NCBI GenBank assembly: GCA_902774915.1
Contig: CACYKH010000008.1
Location: 1 to 64,000 of the forward strand
Direction: 5' to 3'
Source: an uncultured Lachnospiraceae bacterium
GTDB taxonomy: Bacteria > Bacillota > Clostridia > Lachnospirales > Lachnospiraceae
Length of the DNA: 64,000 bases
Shown here: one piece after another, positions 25,540 through 33,595 of the stretch
Numbering within the stretch: position 1 is the stretch's first letter
Layout of the letters: the number at the start of each line of letters is the position of its first letter
The notes under the pieces: generated by a model
Databases searched by the model: none
Seen by the model: the letters and a program-made list of their open reading frames with translations, nothing else
What the model was told of the DNA's origin: nothing
Position numbers and translations under genes: made by a program

Positions 25540-28500
25540 ATGAATACTATCAGTGACAAAATAATAGATGTTCTAATGGAATTACCATCTGAATGTTCAT
25601 ATATTGATTATAAAGTTATTCCTTATGAAAAATCCAAGAGTCATGAATTTATACGTGATATTATTGCTATGTTAAATTCAGAAGAATTAATGGAAGAGGA
25701 TAAATATATAATTATTGGGGTGGAGGATAAGACTCTAAGTCTAAGGGGGATAGTTAAAGAGGAATGGAGAGATGATAATGAATGGCAAAATTTGTTAGAT
25801 AAAATAAATCCAAGACCCCATGTTCAAACTGGAATTGTCGATTTTAAAGATAAATGCTTTGGATATATTTATATGAGAGCACAGGACAATATGGATCAGC
25901 CATATGAGGTGAAGGATACATGTATAGGCGATCCTAGTGCTCCATTGAAAGAAAAAAAAGGGGTGTTTAGAGGACAAGCATTTACTAGATATGGGAGTAG
26001 TAATAGAATTCTAGAAGAGGCGGGAAGACGCAGATTAATAAGAAAATCAAATATGTTGTTCAATTCCAATATGTATATTTTGAATAAAAACTCAATTGGA
26101 CCAGATTATATGGATGATTCAGATGTTGTGATTGCCTCAATGATAGGATCATGGTGTGAAAGCTACGAGGGAGATATCAATGATATAAGTGATATGGCCC
26201 AAAAGGATTACCACGAGTTTATTGGTGCTATTAGGAGAAGTTATGAATCAATACCTGGGTTTTTTGAGTTAAGAAATGGATGTTGGAAATGTAAGAATCA
26301 CCAAGATGCTTTAATAAGTATTGCACATAAGGTTTATGACGATAATGTTAAGACGTTATTTCGTATAGCGAAGAAAGCCTTTTTTGAAATTGATAAAAAA
26401 TATGAATTGCCTCAAGATAAAAGATATATGTCAGGTATTCATAAAGATAAAAATAAATATTCAAAATCTTTTAAACATGGCTTGGCTGAAGCAATTGCTG
26501 TATTAGGAAACAACATAGATACATTTAAGAATTGCTCTAATTCGTTAATAAAGAATTTATTATATGACTTTATTAGAGGCTTGTTTCATACGAGTGATTG
26601 GAAAGTTTATGCCACAGCTGCAAATGAGTTTGAATGCTTAGGGGAGGCATGTCCAGAAGCATTTTTGCAAGAATTAGACAGGGTTATAAAAAATAAGGAT
26701 AAAGCTTTTATTGAGTATTTTAACGAGAAAGAAAATGCTATAGTTACAGATTATTATGGTTATCAGTTGATTTGGATATTATGTACATTAGCTAAAATAC
26801 AAGACTATTTTTCTAGGGCTATTCATTTACTATTTGAATTAGGGAAAATACAAAGTAGATTTATTGATGCCTTGGTTGGCGTTATATTACCTTGGTATCC
26901 TCAAACGCATGCATCGATTGAACTCAGATTAGGAATTGTTAAAGGATTATTTACTGATGATGATATGTTGGCGTGGGATGTGTTAATGAAATTAATGCCA
27001 AGGAAAACCACTACTGGTAATGTGATTAATAATCCTAAATATATAAAAATACAAGACATCCCAGAGAATGTATCTGTCGCAGATTATCAAAGAATCAGTT
27101 TGGAATATATTCATTTAGCATTGAGTAAAATGGATGATAATATTGATAGAATCGAAGATATGTTTAGCGTTATAGATGATGTTCCGCATGGTGTACAAAA
27201 TGAAATATTGAATGTAATAGAAGAAAACTGTAAGAATATTTCTCGAAATGATAAAGAAAGACTATGGAAAAAAGGACAAGATTTTGTAAGTAATCATAGA
27301 AGATTTAAGGACGCTCAATGGGCATTAAACGAAGAACGGCTAAAAGAAATTGAAGATTTTATTAATGGCCTAGATGTTGATGCTAAGAAGCTTTTTAATA
27401 TTCGCTTATTTAGAAAAGATCAATTTGAACTATATGACAGAATAGACACATTTGAGGAAGAAGAGAAGAAATTAAGAAATAAGCAGAAGGATGCCATTTT
27501 AGAAATATATCAGACTGGTGGGAAAAAGTCCTGTGATGATTTTTCAGGGCTGATTGAAAATAAATACCTATATGGGGTGATTATAGCTTCTGTTTTTTCA
27601 AATGAGGAACTTACTGAGAGCTTAGAAGAAGGAATAATTAATAAAGAAGATGAAATTGTTTCAGGTATTTCAAATGGATTGGCGTATGAACAATTAAAAT
27701 TAATATTATACAGTTTTGACGATACAACAAAAGCGAATATTTTATCAAAAGTAGTTATTGATGATAATAAAATTGGGGAGATAAAACTATTAGATAATGA
27801 TTCGGCGGATATATTTTGGCGAATGAGTAATGTGTGGAGGATTCATTTATCTGAGGAAAACAATATCAAGTTCGCGATCAATGGATTTAATCGTAATAAT
27901 AAATATTGTGATAGTGTAGAGTTTATCCATTTTCTATTAAATGGTAATAAATCACTTGATAGCGAATTGGTAATTGAGACACTTGATAATTATCCGACTG
28001 AAGAAAAAATGAATCAAAATGAGTCGTACGCAGTAAAACAGATAATAAAATGGCTTCATAATCAAAAAGTAAATAAAGATAAAATGATACTAATAGAATG
28101 GAAGTATCTTGATTTACTAAACGAGACAGATGGTGTTTCTCCGATTTGTTTATGGAATGAACTAGCCAATAATCCCGATTTCTTTATTTATATTTTGAAG
28201 CTTATGACTGGAAGAGAAAAAATAGATTCGAAGAGTGAAGCTAAAATATCAGAACACAGTTTTGAATTGTTATCTTCGTGGAAAACCATTCCGGGCTCTG
28301 AAAAAGATGGAATAATTAATTCAGCTGCTTTGAATGAGTGGATCTTTCATGTTTCAAATAAACTAAAAGAATATGATTTAGACCGGATGGCTATGGAATA
28401 TCTTGGAAAGACATTTTATTACGCGCCGAAGGATAAAGACGGATTCTTTATATCAAGGATTGTTGCTGCTTATTTGCAAAAGGAAGAAATGGATTCGGCT

Positions 28501-28740
28501 AGAATGGGATATGAACTAGAAGCATATAATTCAAGAGGGGTACATTTTGTTGATCCGACCGGTAAACCTGAATTTGAATTAGAGGAAAAATATAAAGACT
28601 ATGCAGATGAGGCTGATAAAGAAGGATACTTTAGGTTTGCGGTAACTTTGAGAAATATAGCTAGTTCATTTCACAGACATGCTTTGGAGAATATTGAGGA
28701 TTCAAGGCTTATTGGGTATGGGGAATCCCCATCAAGTTGA
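25540..28740 (+). CDS. Large AlbA_2 (Schlafen-like) domain protein, 1066 aa, candidate defence effector
   Basis: The first about 160 residues look like an AlbA_2/Schlafen-type domain: CSYIDYKVIPYEKSKSHEFI, a conserved strand KYIIIGVEDKTLSLRGI, and GQAFTRYGSSNRIL. In this superfamily the domain binds, and in some members cuts, RNA or tRNA. The remaining about 900 residues have no motif I can name; they are charged, mostly helical by composition and could be repeat-type scaffolding. No Walker motif or membrane helix was seen. The gene is AT-rich, follows hsdR by 39 bases and is not a standard type I subunit. Its position between a complete RM system and two nuclease genes suggests a defence role (inference). 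Alternative: a general regulator. Confidence 0.6.
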   Translation: MNTISDKIIDVLMELPSECSYIDYKVIPYEKSKSHEFIRDIIAMLNSEELMEEDKYIIIGVEDKTLSLRGIVKEEWRDDNEWQNLLDKINPRPHVQTGIVDFKDKCFGYIYMRAQDNMDQPYEVKDTCIGDPSAPLKEKKGVFRGQAFTRYGSSNRILEEAGRRRLIRKSNMLFNSNMYILNKNSIGPDYMDDSDVVIASMIGSWCESYEGDINDISDMAQKDYHEFIGAIRRSYESIPGFFELRNGCWKCKNHQDALISIAHKVYDDNVKTLFRIAKKAFFEIDKKYELPQDKRYMSGIHKDKNKYSKSFKHGLAEAIAVLGNNIDTFKNCSNSLIKNLLYDFIRGLFHTSDWKVYATAANEFECLGEACPEAFLQELDRVIKNKDKAFIEYFNEKENAIVTDYYGYQLIWILCTLAKIQDYFSRAIHLLFELGKIQSRFIDALVGVILPWYPQTHASIELRLGIVKGLFTDDDMLAWDVLMKLMPRKTTTGNVINNPKYIKIQDIPENVSVADYQRISLEYIHLALSKMDDNIDRIEDMFSVIDDVPHGVQNEILNVIEENCKNISRNDKERLWKKGQDFVSNHRRFKDAQWALNEERLKEIEDFINGLDVDAKKLFNIRLFRKDQFELYDRIDTFEEEEKKLRNKQKDAILEIYQTGGKKSCDDFSGLIENKYLYGVIIASVFSNEELTESLEEGIINKEDEIVSGISNGLAYEQLKLILYSFDDTTKANILSKVVIDDNKIGEIKLLDNDSADIFWRMSNVWRIHLSEENNIKFAINGFNRNNKYCDSVEFIHFLLNGNKSLDSELVIETLDNYPTEEKMNQNESYAVKQIIKWLHNQKVNKDKMILIEWKYLDLLNETDGVSPICLWNELANNPDFFIYILKLMTGREKIDSKSEAKISEHSFELLSSWKTIPGSEKDGIINSAALNEWIFHVSNKLKEYDLDRMAMEYLGKTFYYAPKDKDGFFISRIVAAYLQKEEMDSARMGYELEAYNSRGVHFVDPTGKPEFELEEKYKDYADEADKEGYFRFAVTLRNIASSFHRHALENIEDSRLIGYGESPSS

Positions 28741-28959
28741 TATAGCACATTTTTCAAAGATGGCATTTTTGTCATACAGTGCGAAACTTGCTCTTAGCCT
28801 TTATATCTTTTATTAGAGCAAGTTTCGCACTGGCAGCCAATAATGTAAATTATTACTTTGTGCTGTGACGTTTTTCTCTGAAAAATCTATTAGTAGTGTT
28901 CTTGGATTTGGTACTTGATGAATCAGCTGTAAAATAAAAAATGAAGGAGATTTTGTTAT
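28741..28959. other. Intergenic segment with an 18-bp perfect inverted repeat and a weak promoter
   Basis: Arms 28777-28794 (CAGTGCGAAACTTGCTCT) and 28815-28832 are exact complements with a 20-base loop. There is no T run directly after, so it is an atypical terminator or a mobile-element end. A weak promoter, TTGGTA (28908-28913), 16-base spacer, TAAAAT (28930-28935), may serve the next gene. AAGGAG precedes ATG 28960. Confidence 0.75.
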
Positions 28960-30729
28960 ATGCAAACTAACGATAGACCGATTTCAGAATTAATGCAATC
29001 AGTTGAAAATGGAAATGCTCAGCTTCCGGATTTTCAGCGAGGATGGGTATGGGATGATAATAGAATTAAAGCATTAATTGCAAGTATCACAAATGGATAT
29101 CCGGTTGGTGCAGCAATGTTTTTGGAATACGGAAATGCAAATATCAGATTTAAGTATAGAGTGATTGAAGGATCTCCAGCTCAAAATGTGGTTCCGTCAG
29201 AGTTGATTCTTGATGGACAGCAGAGGCTTACATCAATTTACGCTTCGCTTTTTAGCCCGAATCCTGTTCATACAAGAACTGATAAAGGTAAGGATATTCA
29301 AAGATATTACTATATCGATATTGAGAAAGCTCTTGATACGAGTGTTGACCGAGTTGATGCTATTATCTCAGTTCCGGAAACAAGAATGATAACATCAAAT
29401 TTTGGTAGAGATATAGACTTAGATCTTTCATCACAGGAAAAAGAATTTGAACATAAAATGTTTCCTTTGAATATCATATTGGATACTCCAAAAACTTTTC
29501 TATGGCAGCAGGAATATCTTAAATACCATAATAATACTGTTGTTACAGAATATATGGATTTCCAAACTAAGATTATTATGCCAGTGATTCAATATAAAAT
29601 GCCAGTCATTTTGTTGGATAAGAATACACCGAAAGAAGCAGTTTGCCAAGTGTTTGAAAATGTAAATACTGGAGGTGTATCACTAACTGTATTCGAATTG
29701 GTTACTGCTATTTTTGCAATGGATGATTTTGAGCTTAGAAAAGATTGGGAAGAAAGGCAGAAAAAATATTTTGAAGGAGATTTGCTTTCTGTGATAACAG
29801 CCACAGATTTTTTGACTGCATGTACACTTTTATCAACATATAAGAAGGGTGGTACGGTTAGTTGTAAGAAGAAAGATGTTTTAAATCTATCTCTCGAAGA
29901 ATATAAAAAATACGTTGACGATTTGACAGCAGGTTTTGTTGAAGCGGAGAAAATCTTGCAAGAAGAAAGAATCTTTTCTAGTAAGGATCTTCCATATACT
30001 ACTCAGTTTATACCTTTGGCGGTTCTTTGCACCCTTTTAGCGGATGGAAACAAAATAAAAGTAACCAATATAAAGAATAAGATTAAGCAATGGTATTGGT
30101 GTGGAGTATTTGGCGAGATGTATGGCGGTGCTAATGAAACAAGATATGTCTATGATGTTGTAGGTGTTATGGATTGGATCTCTGATGATACTAAGGTTCC
30201 GCGTACTGTTCAGGAATCCTTCTTCAATCCTACACGTCTTTTGGGATTACAATCAAGATTATCTGCTGCATATAAGGGTATAATGGCACTTGTCTTAAAG
30301 AATCATTGCCAGGATTTTATCTCCGGAAGAGAAATGGACTTTACTGTGTATAAGGCAGAGAATATAGATATACATCATATTTTCCCAAGAGCATATTGTG
30401 AAAGTAAGAAGTATGACAAGACACTTTGGAATTCGGTTGTGAATAAAACACCAATTACATATTCGACAAACCGAGAAATCGGAGGTGTTGCACCAAGTGC
30501 ATATCTTTCGAAAATAGAGAATAAAGGTCAAGTGGCAGGAGATGTCCTTGATAAGTATATAGGCACTCACTGGATAGATGTTTCATGTTGTCGAAATGAT
30601 GATTTCCATGGACATATTATTAGTAGAGCTAAAATGCTGCTTGCGGCAATTGAAAATGCAACGGGTAAGTCTATCGCTGGTAAAGATAGTGAAGAAGTAA
30701 TAAATAGTTTTGGAGAATCATTAATATGA
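28960..30729 (+). CDS. DUF262-DUF1524 protein (GmrSD-like type IV restriction family)
   Basis: 589 residues. N-terminal DUF262 (ParB-like nucleotide-using fold) with QLPDFQRGWVW at 21-31, SITNGYPVGAAMFLEYG, and the signature LDGQQRLTSI near 84-93. The C-terminal DUF1524 is an HNH-type nuclease with IDIHHIFPRAYCE at about residue 470 and an Asn-containing helix NKTPITYSTNREIGG. The fused arrangement is that of GmrSD and BrxU-like enzymes, which cut modified (for example glucosylated) phage DNA using a nucleotide. Its own leader lies upstream; the DUF1016 nuclease gene follows. It would complement the type I system, which acts on unmodified DNA (inference). Confidence 0.85.
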   Translation: MQTNDRPISELMQSVENGNAQLPDFQRGWVWDDNRIKALIASITNGYPVGAAMFLEYGNANIRFKYRVIEGSPAQNVVPSELILDGQQRLTSIYASLFSPNPVHTRTDKGKDIQRYYYIDIEKALDTSVDRVDAIISVPETRMITSNFGRDIDLDLSSQEKEFEHKMFPLNIILDTPKTFLWQQEYLKYHNNTVVTEYMDFQTKIIMPVIQYKMPVILLDKNTPKEAVCQVFENVNTGGVSLTVFELVTAIFAMDDFELRKDWEERQKKYFEGDLLSVITATDFLTACTLLSTYKKGGTVSCKKKDVLNLSLEEYKKYVDDLTAGFVEAEKILQEERIFSSKDLPYTTQFIPLAVLCTLLADGNKIKVTNIKNKIKQWYWCGVFGEMYGGANETRYVYDVVGVMDWISDDTKVPRTVQESFFNPTRLLGLQSRLSAAYKGIMALVLKNHCQDFISGREMDFTVYKAENIDIHHIFPRAYCESKKYDKTLWNSVVNKTPITYSTNREIGGVAPSAYLSKIENKGQVAGDVLDKYIGTHWIDVSCCRNDDFHGHIISRAKMLLAAIENATGKSIAGKDSEEVINSFGESLI

Positions 30730-30776
30730 GATTGTATACTAAGTCTTATGTTTAATTAAAAGTAGAGGTGTGCTGC

Positions 30777-31862
30777 ATGAGTGAACTGATAAAAATAAAT
30801 GAAGAATATGCTGCATGGATAAAAGGAATCAGCCAAAGATTCAGGCGCAGTCAGATAAAGGCAGCGGTTAAAGTTAATGATGAAATGTTGCGATTCTATT
30901 GGGGATTGGGATCCGATATTTCTCATAGAGAAATGGAAAATAAGTATGGCAAGTCTTTTTTCAAGAACTTAAGCGCTGATTTAAAGGATGTACTTCCTGA
31001 TGTTAAATCATTTTCTGTTACTAACTTACATTATATGAAATGGTTCTATGAAATGTATCCTGATGCATATTCAAATTTACCCCAAGCTGGGGTAGATTTG
31101 GAGTATGGAAAGAATTTACCCCAAGTTGGGGTAAATTTGAACCAAGCGATTTTTTATATTCCTTGGGGACATAATAAAATAATAATTGACAAATGCAAGA
31201 ACGATAAAGAGAAAGCTTTATTCTTTGTTAGGAAAACCCTGGAAAATAATTGGTCACGAGCAGTTCTGATGAACTTTTTGGATACGAATCTGTTTGAAAG
31301 AGAAGGAAAAGCTATCTCTAATTTTGAACTAGCGCTTCCAGAACCACAAAGTGATTTAGCACAGGCGATGACAAAAGATCCTTATAATTTTGATTTCCTT
31401 ACATTGCGAGAGAATTACGATGAAAAAGAGTTTAAAGATGCACTGATGAATAATGTGCAAAAGTTTCTTCTAGAGTTAGGAATGGGATTTGCATTCGTAG
31501 GAAGAGAGTATCGACTTGTTGTAGGTGAAACAGAGCAGTTCATCGATATGCTTTTTTATAATATCAATAACCATTGTTATGTTGTAGTAGAAGTAAAGAC
31601 CAGAGACTTTGAACCTGGTGATATGGGACAACTTGGTACGTATATCTCGGCTACGGACGGAATACTGAAAAAAGATGGGGATAACCAAACTGTTGGATTA
31701 TTGATTTGTAAGGGTAAAGACAATATTCTCGCTCAATATGCAGTAAATAGTATGAAAACGCCTATTGGTATATCAGAATATCAACTTAGTAATATTATTC
31801 CGGAAAACTTCAAGAGCTCTATGCCTACTATTGAAGAAATAGAGCAAGGACTAAATGATTAG
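30777..31862 (+). CDS. DUF1016 (YhcG-like) PD-(D/E)XK nuclease domain protein
   Basis: 361 residues. N-terminal winged-helix-like DUF1016_N (RRSQIKAAVKVNDEMLRFYW, GLGSDISHREMENKYGKSFF, FSVTNLHYMKWFYEMYP) and C-terminal DUF1016 nuclease core with FVGREYRLVVGETEQFIDML and YVVVEVKTRDFEPGDMGQLG, where D and EVK form the PD-(D/E)XK site. Such proteins are common beside type I RM genes and in defence islands; function not established. Between the halves is a low-complexity repeat NLPQAGVDL / NLPQVGVNL encoded by near-identical palindromes. ATG 30777 is preferred over GTG 30768 because AGAGG at 30764-30768 is correctly spaced for it. Confidence 0.85.
   Translation: MSELIKINEEYAAWIKGISQRFRRSQIKAAVKVNDEMLRFYWGLGSDISHREMENKYGKSFFKNLSADLKDVLPDVKSFSVTNLHYMKWFYEMYPDAYSNLPQAGVDLEYGKNLPQVGVNLNQAIFYIPWGHNKIIIDKCKNDKEKALFFVRKTLENNWSRAVLMNFLDTNLFEREGKAISNFELALPEPQSDLAQAMTKDPYNFDFLTLRENYDEKEFKDALMNNVQKFLLELGMGFAFVGREYRLVVGETEQFIDMLFYNINNHCYVVVEVKTRDFEPGDMGQLGTYISATDGILKKDGDNQTVGLLICKGKDNILAQYAVNSMKTPIGISEYQLSNIIPENFKSSMPTIEEIEQGLND
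31073..31137. repeat. Two palindromic repeats inside the DUF1016 gene
   Basis: ACCCCAAGCTGGGGT at 31079-31093 and a perfect 25-base palindrome at 31113-31137 (AATTTACCCCAA, G, TTGGGGTAAATT). Both encode the repeated peptide LPQ(A/V)GV(D/N)L in the hinge between the two domains. Confidence 0.85.
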
Positions 31863-31919
31863 AATAATTTTTATATTCCCGACAAATTTCCGACGGTTGC
31901 CCTAATGCATGTCCGATTT

Positions 31920-31968
31920 TTAATCTGTAATATATTAATCATGATACATAAGTATTAATACAGATTAA
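31920..31968. promoter_or_regulatory. Inverted repeat ahead of the DUF6462 gene
   Basis: TTAATCTGT (31920-31928) and ACAGATTAA (31960-31968) are exact complements; the right arm runs into the AAGGAGG ribosome site. It could be an operator or a hairpin that hides the ribosome site. The 118 bases between the DUF1016 gene and this gene hold nothing else that was recognised. Confidence 0.55.
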
Positions 31969-31981
31969 GGAGGCTAGGGAC

Positions 31982-32188
31982 ATGAAGCGTGATAGAGATG
32001 ATAAGAAGAAAACTCGCTTTGTAAGATATAAAGAGGGTGCTGCGTTATATAGTATGTGCCAGACAAAGTTTGAGAGACTTGCTAAGGATGCCAATGCCGT
32101 TTACAAGGTTGATAAGCTTGTCCTTGTAAATACTGATATCCTTGATGATTATCTGGAAACATTTCATATCATTACAAATTATTCGTAA
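31982..32188 (+). CDS. Small DUF6462-like protein, mobile-element associated
   Basis: 68 residues, KKKTRFVRYKEGAALYSM and CQTKFERLAKDANAVYKVDK, ending in LVLVNTDILDDYLETFHI. This matches the small DUF6462-type proteins common in integrative and conjugative elements of Clostridia, which look like excisionase-type winged-helix DNA-binding proteins (choice of amino acid pattern: a helix with KFERLAKDA then a short basic wing). Good AAGGAGG site. It is one of the mobile-element remnants at the right side of the island and marks the island as former ICE/IME cargo (inference). Confidence 0.68.
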   Translation: MKRDRDDKKKTRFVRYKEGAALYSMCQTKFERLAKDANAVYKVDKLVLVNTDILDDYLETFHIITNYS

Positions 32189-32283
32189 GAAATGAAATGG
32201 GGAAATGCCGGAAGTGAATTATTTGAGATTGTATTATCGTTCAACATAAATTATAATTGAAATGTCAGTAGGAGGTAATTGAT

Positions 32284-32466
32284 TTGGCTAAGGTAGGAAG
32301 ACCGAAGGCTGACAATCCGAAAAGTATAGCAATAGGAGTAAGGCTTACGGTTGAAGATTATGAAAAATTAAAAAATGATGTTGCTTCCCATGACATAACC
32401 ATAAGTGAAGCTGTCCTTCAAGGGCTGGAGTTATTAAGACAGTCCTGGAATGATCAGCAGAGGTAG
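32284..32466 (+). CDS. Small ribbon-helix-helix-like DNA-binding protein
   Basis: 60 residues from TTG 32284 (AGGAGGT at 32271-32277). AKVGRPKADNPKSIAIGVR is a basic lead-in plus a beta strand, then LTVEDYEKLKNDVASHDITI and SEAVLQGLELLRQ give the two helices expected of Arc/CopG-like ribbon-helix-helix proteins. Such small repressors are frequent accessory genes of plasmids and conjugative elements, often controlling mobilisation or plasmid copy genes. No partner toxin gene follows. Confidence 0.65.
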   Translation: MAKVGRPKADNPKSIAIGVRLTVEDYEKLKNDVASHDITISEAVLQGLELLRQSWNDQQR

Positions 32467-32768
32467 TTAGTGTTCACTTCCGCTTTCCTTCTTGAAAGAT
32501 AAGGAGGAATCATATTATCTATGCAGAGGGTGCTGAAGGAAAGAAGCACGAAGTATTTGAGACACTCGCAAATAATGTTTCAGTATTTTAAGGAAAGTGC
32601 TTCGGTTATATAAGTGTTGATAATAAGGAATAATACTTTTGCTTATTTTTTTCGAAATAGCAATGTACGGGATAATGAGTGATAATAAGTATCACCGAGA
32701 AGTAATCCCGACACTGAAGAGCGAGAAGAAGTAAGCTTAGTAAAATAGTCATTTGTGAGGTGTTGCAA
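32467..32768 (+). other. Right edge of the island: gene-free remnant DNA
   Basis: About 300 bases with no intact gene. AGTGTTCACT at 32469-32478 is the reverse complement of AGTGAACACT at 18927-18936 near the left edge. From about 32508 to 32590 a short open stretch reads NHIIYAEGAEGKKHEVFETL and ends in TAA; it is an unrecognised fragment, possibly the tail of a mobile-element gene. GGAAAGTGCTT near 32592 repeats the arm of the hairpin at 18970. The segment ends with an lysS-tail-like sequence (separate entry) and GTGAGG before the next gene. Confidence 0.55.
32675..32734 (+). pseudogene. lysS 3'-end-like relic at the right border of the island
   Basis: Bases 32708-32734 encode PTLKSEKK and a stop, exactly the C-terminus of the lysS gene at 18843-18869, with only synonymous differences (CTG/CTT, AGC/TCA, AAG/AAA). 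Just upstream IMSDNKYHREVI loosely resembles IMTDSPAIRDVL of LysS. The lysS stop and this relic are the two borders of the accessory island, the pattern expected if an element integrated at the 3' end of lysS and displaced or imported a second copy of the gene end. Short, so chance similarity is not fully excluded. Confidence 0.6.
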
Positions 32769-33497
32769 ATGAACTTTATCTTTGATCTTGATCAGACATT
32801 ACTAGACTTTCACGCAACAGAATATAAAGCGCTTGGTATAGTGCTGAAGTCAAATGGCCTCTCGTTTTCAGATGAGATTTATCAGGCGTTTAAAACCTAC
32901 AATAAATCTCTTTGGCAGGAATTAGAAAAAGGAACTATCACAAGAACAGAGCTTTTTACAAAAAGATTTCAGTATGTGTTAGATCTATGTGATGGAGATG
33001 CATCTTCCCTGAATCCGCTTACAATCAATGATGATTTTATCAAAACAATGTCTGTAAATGGAATTCTGATGGAAGGGGCAGATGACTTCATAAAGAAGTT
33101 AAAAGAAAATATCCCAGATTCCCGAATCTTTATCGCTTCTAATGGAGCAACCATAAATGCAATGGGAAGAATAGCTTCAACGGGACTTGATAAGTATATA
33201 GATGAGGTATTCATAAGTGAAGACCTGGGAGTGGCAAAGCCTGATCCTGCTTTCTTTGATATATGTATAGAACGTATTGGTGAACCAAGAGAACTATGCA
33301 TCATGATAGGAGATTCACTTACATCAGATATGCTTGGTGCACAAAATGCTTCTATGGATTCGGTATGGTTCATGCCATCTGGAAATATAGAAGAAGCTGT
33401 GACTAGATACGATATCAACTACTGCGCATCTTCATTTGATGAATTGTATGATGTCCTGGAAAAATGGGCAAAAAAGATAACTGGCGCCTATGAGTAG
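32769..33497 (+). CDS. HAD-superfamily hydrolase, YjjG-type (pyrimidine nucleotidase-like)
   Basis: 242 residues. HAD motif I FDLDQTLLDF at the N-terminus, motif II IASNGAT, motif III lysine in LGVAKPDPAFFD and motif IV IGDSLTSDMLGAQNA. The helical cap inserted after motif I (residues about 15-90) places it in the YjjG/YfnB subgroup, phosphatases that act on nucleoside monophosphates including non-canonical pyrimidines (family knowledge; substrate here not shown). ATG 32769 is preferred to in-frame GTG 32760, since GTGAGG (32755-32760) is its ribosome site. First intact chromosomal gene right of the island; its stop lies inside a terminator hairpin. Confidence 0.88.
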   Translation: MNFIFDLDQTLLDFHATEYKALGIVLKSNGLSFSDEIYQAFKTYNKSLWQELEKGTITRTELFTKRFQYVLDLCDGDASSLNPLTINDDFIKTMSVNGILMEGADDFIKKLKENIPDSRIFIASNGATINAMGRIASTGLDKYIDEVFISEDLGVAKPDPAFFDICIERIGEPRELCIMIGDSLTSDMLGAQNASMDSVWFMPSGNIEEAVTRYDINYCASSFDELYDVLEKWAKKITGAYE

Positions 33498-33518
33498 AAA
33501 TACTTGTAGGCGTTTTTT
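33485..33518 (+). terminator. Terminator overlapping the end of the HAD gene
   Basis: CGCCTATGAGTA (33485-33496), loop GAAA, TACTTGTAGGCG (33501-33512), 12 pairs including two G-T, then six T. Confidence 0.88.
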
Positions 33519-33595
33519 ATGTCATAGAGAAAATTTTGTGGTATAGTAATGCAGTGGCATTTAGATGTCTACTTAAGTATGTGAGGTGAAAGGTT

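Noticed and set aside
32496-32590. Short open stretch reading YAEGAEGKKHEVFETL as a gene
   Set aside because: No start codon with proper spacing in that frame and only about 30 codons; treated as a fragment in the island edge.
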